Assembly (NCBI GenBank): GCA_028688955.1
Contig: JAQTXD010000003.1
Coordinates: 1 to 64,000, forward strand
Length of the DNA: 64,000 nucleotides
Direction: 5' to 3'
From: Desulfuromonadaceae bacterium
Lineage (GTDB): Bacteria > Desulfobacterota > Desulfuromonadia > Geobacterales > Pseudopelobacteraceae
This document shows, in pieces, positions 61,456-64,000 of the stretch. The position numbers and the translations under genes are program-made. The notes beneath the pieces were generated by a model. That model did not search any database. It was not told the origin of the DNA and was given only the letters and a program-made list of their open reading frames with translations. The number at the start of each line of letters is the position of its first letter. The stretch's first letter is position 1.

Positions 61456-61752
61456 CTGTTCTCCTGCGTTTTGGTCTGTAATGATATCGGGGTGTGCATA
61501 GATATATATTTTTTTCCGGGGGAGCCATACATCGGCTGCGGTATTGAATATGTGGGTAACCAGGGGCTCTTGCTCAATCAGCGGAATTTAGTTTTTTCAG
61601 CAGGTTCGAAGTACAATATGGGTAAAGAAGTCAAGGGATCGATTCGGACACCAGGATATTCAAACTGAGGTGTTGCGACGTTACCCTTTATTTTCAGGGC
61701 TTGTCAATAAAAAACAGCACGGTTTAGCGGTAAATGTTTAGACATGTGTTCA

Positions 61753-62529
61753 TTAAGGTCTTTTTCGGTTCAAAAGTCCGTTGATAACCACACCAGCCAT
61801 GGTCAGTCCGAATATTGAAGGCAGGTAGGAAATACTGCCAAGTATCACCCGGCGATGTTCGCAGCGGAACGTCTGTTCGGACTTGTTGGGGCAGATGCAG
61901 TCGGTCCCACACGCGCTTGATGATGCAGGATCAAGTTCGCGGTGAAGTTCGGTTGAATAGACAACTTGGATTCCGGTGGTTATGCCGGCATTTTTCAGTA
62001 TTTTCCGCATGCTGCGAGCCATTCGGCAGTTTTTTGTGGTTGAGATGTCGGAGACTTCTATCTTCGTAGGGTCAAGCTTGTTCGCCGCACCCATGCTGGA
62101 GATGACCGGTATGTTGTGCTGTCGGCAGATTGTTATCAGTGCCGTTTTAGCGGTGAAATGGTCGATGGCGTCAAGGACATAGTCGGGGCGCGGATTGAGT
62201 AGCCGTTCGGCATTTTCTTGTGAGAAGAATTCCTTGATCGGCAGTATCTCAGCGTCTGGATTTATATCGCGCAATCGTGTCGCCATGGCCTCCGTTTTTT
62301 GCTGACCCACCGTACTGGAAAGTGCGTGTATCTGCCGGTTGATGTTCGTCAGGCAAATATCGTCAAAATCCACCAGTGTGATCTTCCCGACTCCCGCCCG
62401 CCCCAGAGCTTCAGCGGCATAACTGCCGACACCGCCTATTCCGCATATCATGACATGACTGTCTGCCAGAGTGGAAATACCTTTGGTGCCGATCAGAAGT
62501 TCGGTTCGGGAAAAACGGTGAAGTGCCAT
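61753..62529 (-). CDS. tcdA: ThiF/MoeB-family protein, tRNA threonylcarbamoyladenosine dehydratase-like
   Basis: ICGIGGVGSYAAEALGRAGVGKITLVDFDDICLTNINRQIHAL. Confidence 0.9.
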   Translation of the reverse strand: MALHRFSRTELLIGTKGISTLADSHVMICGIGGVGSYAAEALGRAGVGKITLVDFDDICLTNINRQIHALSSTVGQQKTEAMATRLRDINPDAEILPIKEFFSQENAERLLNPRPDYVLDAIDHFTAKTALITICRQHNIPVISSMGAANKLDPTKIEVSDISTTKNCRMARSMRKILKNAGITTGIQVVYSTELHRELDPASSSACGTDCICPNKSEQTFRCEHRRVILGSISYLPSIFGLTMAGVVINGLLNRKRP

Positions 62530-62574
62530 GATGTGCAACCTATTATGTTTCGATAGAATGGATCAATATATTTG

Positions 62575-63441
62575 TTAGACGATCATTTTTGCAAAATCGA
62601 TATATTCTGATATGCGCGCAGGGCTATAGCCAACAAAATCGCCATCTATCTGAATGGGATGTCTCCCGTGGATTTCAAAGGCCGAAGAGTGTTCCCGAAC
62701 CAGATTCTGACTGGTTTCAGATCGACCGCGGAACAGATCCAGTGCACTTCTCAAGTAGGCACTGCGTATGTTATCTGATATGCAGACGGCAGAAATTCCC
62801 GATGAAAACGGGCTGGATTCAGGTGACAGGATAAAATTCCCACCATAGCGGGAGGAGTTGCAGATGATGGCCGTATGGCATGTAATATTCCTTTTCGAAG
62901 TACTGATCTTTATCAGAGAAGGATCCCATTTGAACACATTTTTCAACGCCGATAATGCATATGCACCCTGTCTCAAGAAGCGTTTTGCCAACGGCCATAC
63001 ATCCCTGACGACCGCCCCGTCAAAACCTATTCCAGCCATGAGGAGAAAACGGAGAGTACGATTTTCCAGCTCTAGAACTCCTACGGATAAAGAACGGGTT
63101 GTTCCTTTCGCAATTCGACTGAGTGCGTCGTCAAGAGATGTAATCCCGATCTCTTTGGCTAGCACGTTGGAAGTGCCGAACGGCAGAATTGCCAGAGTGG
63201 CTGTGCCGGGAGATAAGCCGTTAACCACGGCGTTAAATGTGCCGTCTCCACCGGCAACGATGACCAGACATGGCTTTCGCTCGCTGTTGATAGAGCTGCA
63301 GAGAGCATAAATATCAGCCGGGGTACGTACTTGGAGAACGTCAGGGGTAATTTCGTGCTCCCGCAGTCGTTCCATTGTGAATTTCAAACGCTGAGCCGAA
63401 TGATGGCCGGATGTGGGATTTACGAAGAGATATGATTTCAT
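62575..63441 (-). CDS. Diacylglycerol kinase family lipid kinase
   Basis: FVNPTSG..VIVAGGDGTFNAVVNGL..LAILPFGTSNVLAKEIGI. Confidence 0.92.
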   Translation of the reverse strand: MKSYLFVNPTSGHHSAQRLKFTMERLREHEITPDVLQVRTPADIYALCSSINSERKPCLVIVAGGDGTFNAVVNGLSPGTATLAILPFGTSNVLAKEIGITSLDDALSRIAKGTTRSLSVGVLELENRTLRFLLMAGIGFDGAVVRDVWPLAKRFLRQGAYALSALKNVFKWDPSLIKISTSKRNITCHTAIICNSSRYGGNFILSPESSPFSSGISAVCISDNIRSAYLRSALDLFRGRSETSQNLVREHSSAFEIHGRHPIQIDGDFVGYSPARISEYIDFAKMIV

Positions 63442-63483
63442 CGAAACATATCTCGCTTTTGTTCCGGGTCCCCTAGCGATTTA

Positions 63484-64000
63484 TTAGCGCGCATAAAATC
63501 GTCCCATCCCTTCCATTGCACTCTTTGATATGTCAGGATGTACTTTTGCACCGGCAATCGGCTTATATGACTGGTCAAGGATGTCAATCTCCCCCGATTT
63601 CTGAACTACGGATATTCTGTCCGGTTCGTTGGTGCTGAAGGTGTCCCATGAGCTTATCAGTACATACGGGCGGGGTGATGTATCCAGCAGGTATCTGCCA
63701 TTACTGAATTTTGAAGGATCAGTATCACAAGCGAGCATCTCTTTCATCAGCGTAGGGACTATATCGAGATGACTGGTTGTGTGCTGCAGTGTTGCCGGAG
63801 CTTTTCCCGGCCAGTGTATCACGAGAGGCGTTTGTGTCTGATATCGGGAAAAATTTCCCACATGTCCCCAATAGTTCATTTTTAGATCGTTAAACTCTTC
63901 TCCATGGTCTCCGGTGATTATCACTATGGTACTGCTGAGAAGGTTGCTTTTCTTTAGTTGCTCAATCACCCGGCCAATCAGCATGTCATTGTAAAACACC
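63484..64000 (-). CDS. Sulfatase-like/phosphoethanolamine transferase-type protein, C-terminal part (truncated by window end)
   Basis: TIVIITGDHGEEFNDLKMNYWGHVGNFSRYQTQTPLVIHWPGK. Confidence 0.85.
   Translation of the reverse strand, partial: VFYNDMLIGRVIEQLKKSNLLSSTIVIITGDHGEEFNDLKMNYWGHVGNFSRYQTQTPLVIHWPGKAPATLQHTTSHLDIVPTLMKEMLACDTDPSKFSNGRYLLDTSPRPYVLISSWDTFSTNEPDRISVVQKSGEIDILDQSYKPIAGAKVHPDISKSAMEGMGRFYAR

Overview
This 64-kb window looks like a chromosomal segment from a Desulfuromonadales/Geobacter-like bacterium, judged by gene content only. It is mostly ordinary core metabolism. From left to right: the tail of an etfA gene, a CoA-transferase, a DUF485 protein with an ActP-type symporter, EtfB, a ferredoxin-fused EtfA and an EMO-like membrane Fe-S oxidoreductase. 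Next come a haem-motif chemoreceptor, two large hybrid histidine kinases and a CsgG/DUF4810/GNA1162-type lipoprotein operon. A cobalamin-riboswitch-led cobamide locus follows (cobU-cobT-ThiC-like/bzaF, then cobS-cobC). The rest includes a TolB-like lipoprotein, an SPFH-GYF plus zinc-ribbon pair, prfA, hisG/hisI, a sigma-32 plus three-Hsp20 heat-shock locus between tRNA genes, argS, UDP-sugar genes, rho, rpmE and thyX. I found no CRISPR array, no intact transposon and no recognisable defence island. The best leads are scars and regulatory architecture: (1) a ~100-nt truncated cobalamin aptamer 3.2 kb upstream of the complete one, bracketing a lipoprotein operon; (2) a frameshifted remnant of the cobC 3' end downstream of a TolB-like gene that appears inserted; (3) a degenerate copy of the 3' half of tRNA-fMet, placed like a second att site, bounding the RpoH/Hsp20 cassette; (4) back-to-back sigma-32-like -35 elements and a CIRCE-like operator in that cassette; (5) a ThiC homologue in the cob operon that is probably the 5-hydroxybenzimidazole synthase BzaF; (6) a multi-hairpin intercistronic region before etfB. 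Everything was read by eye and no database search was run.
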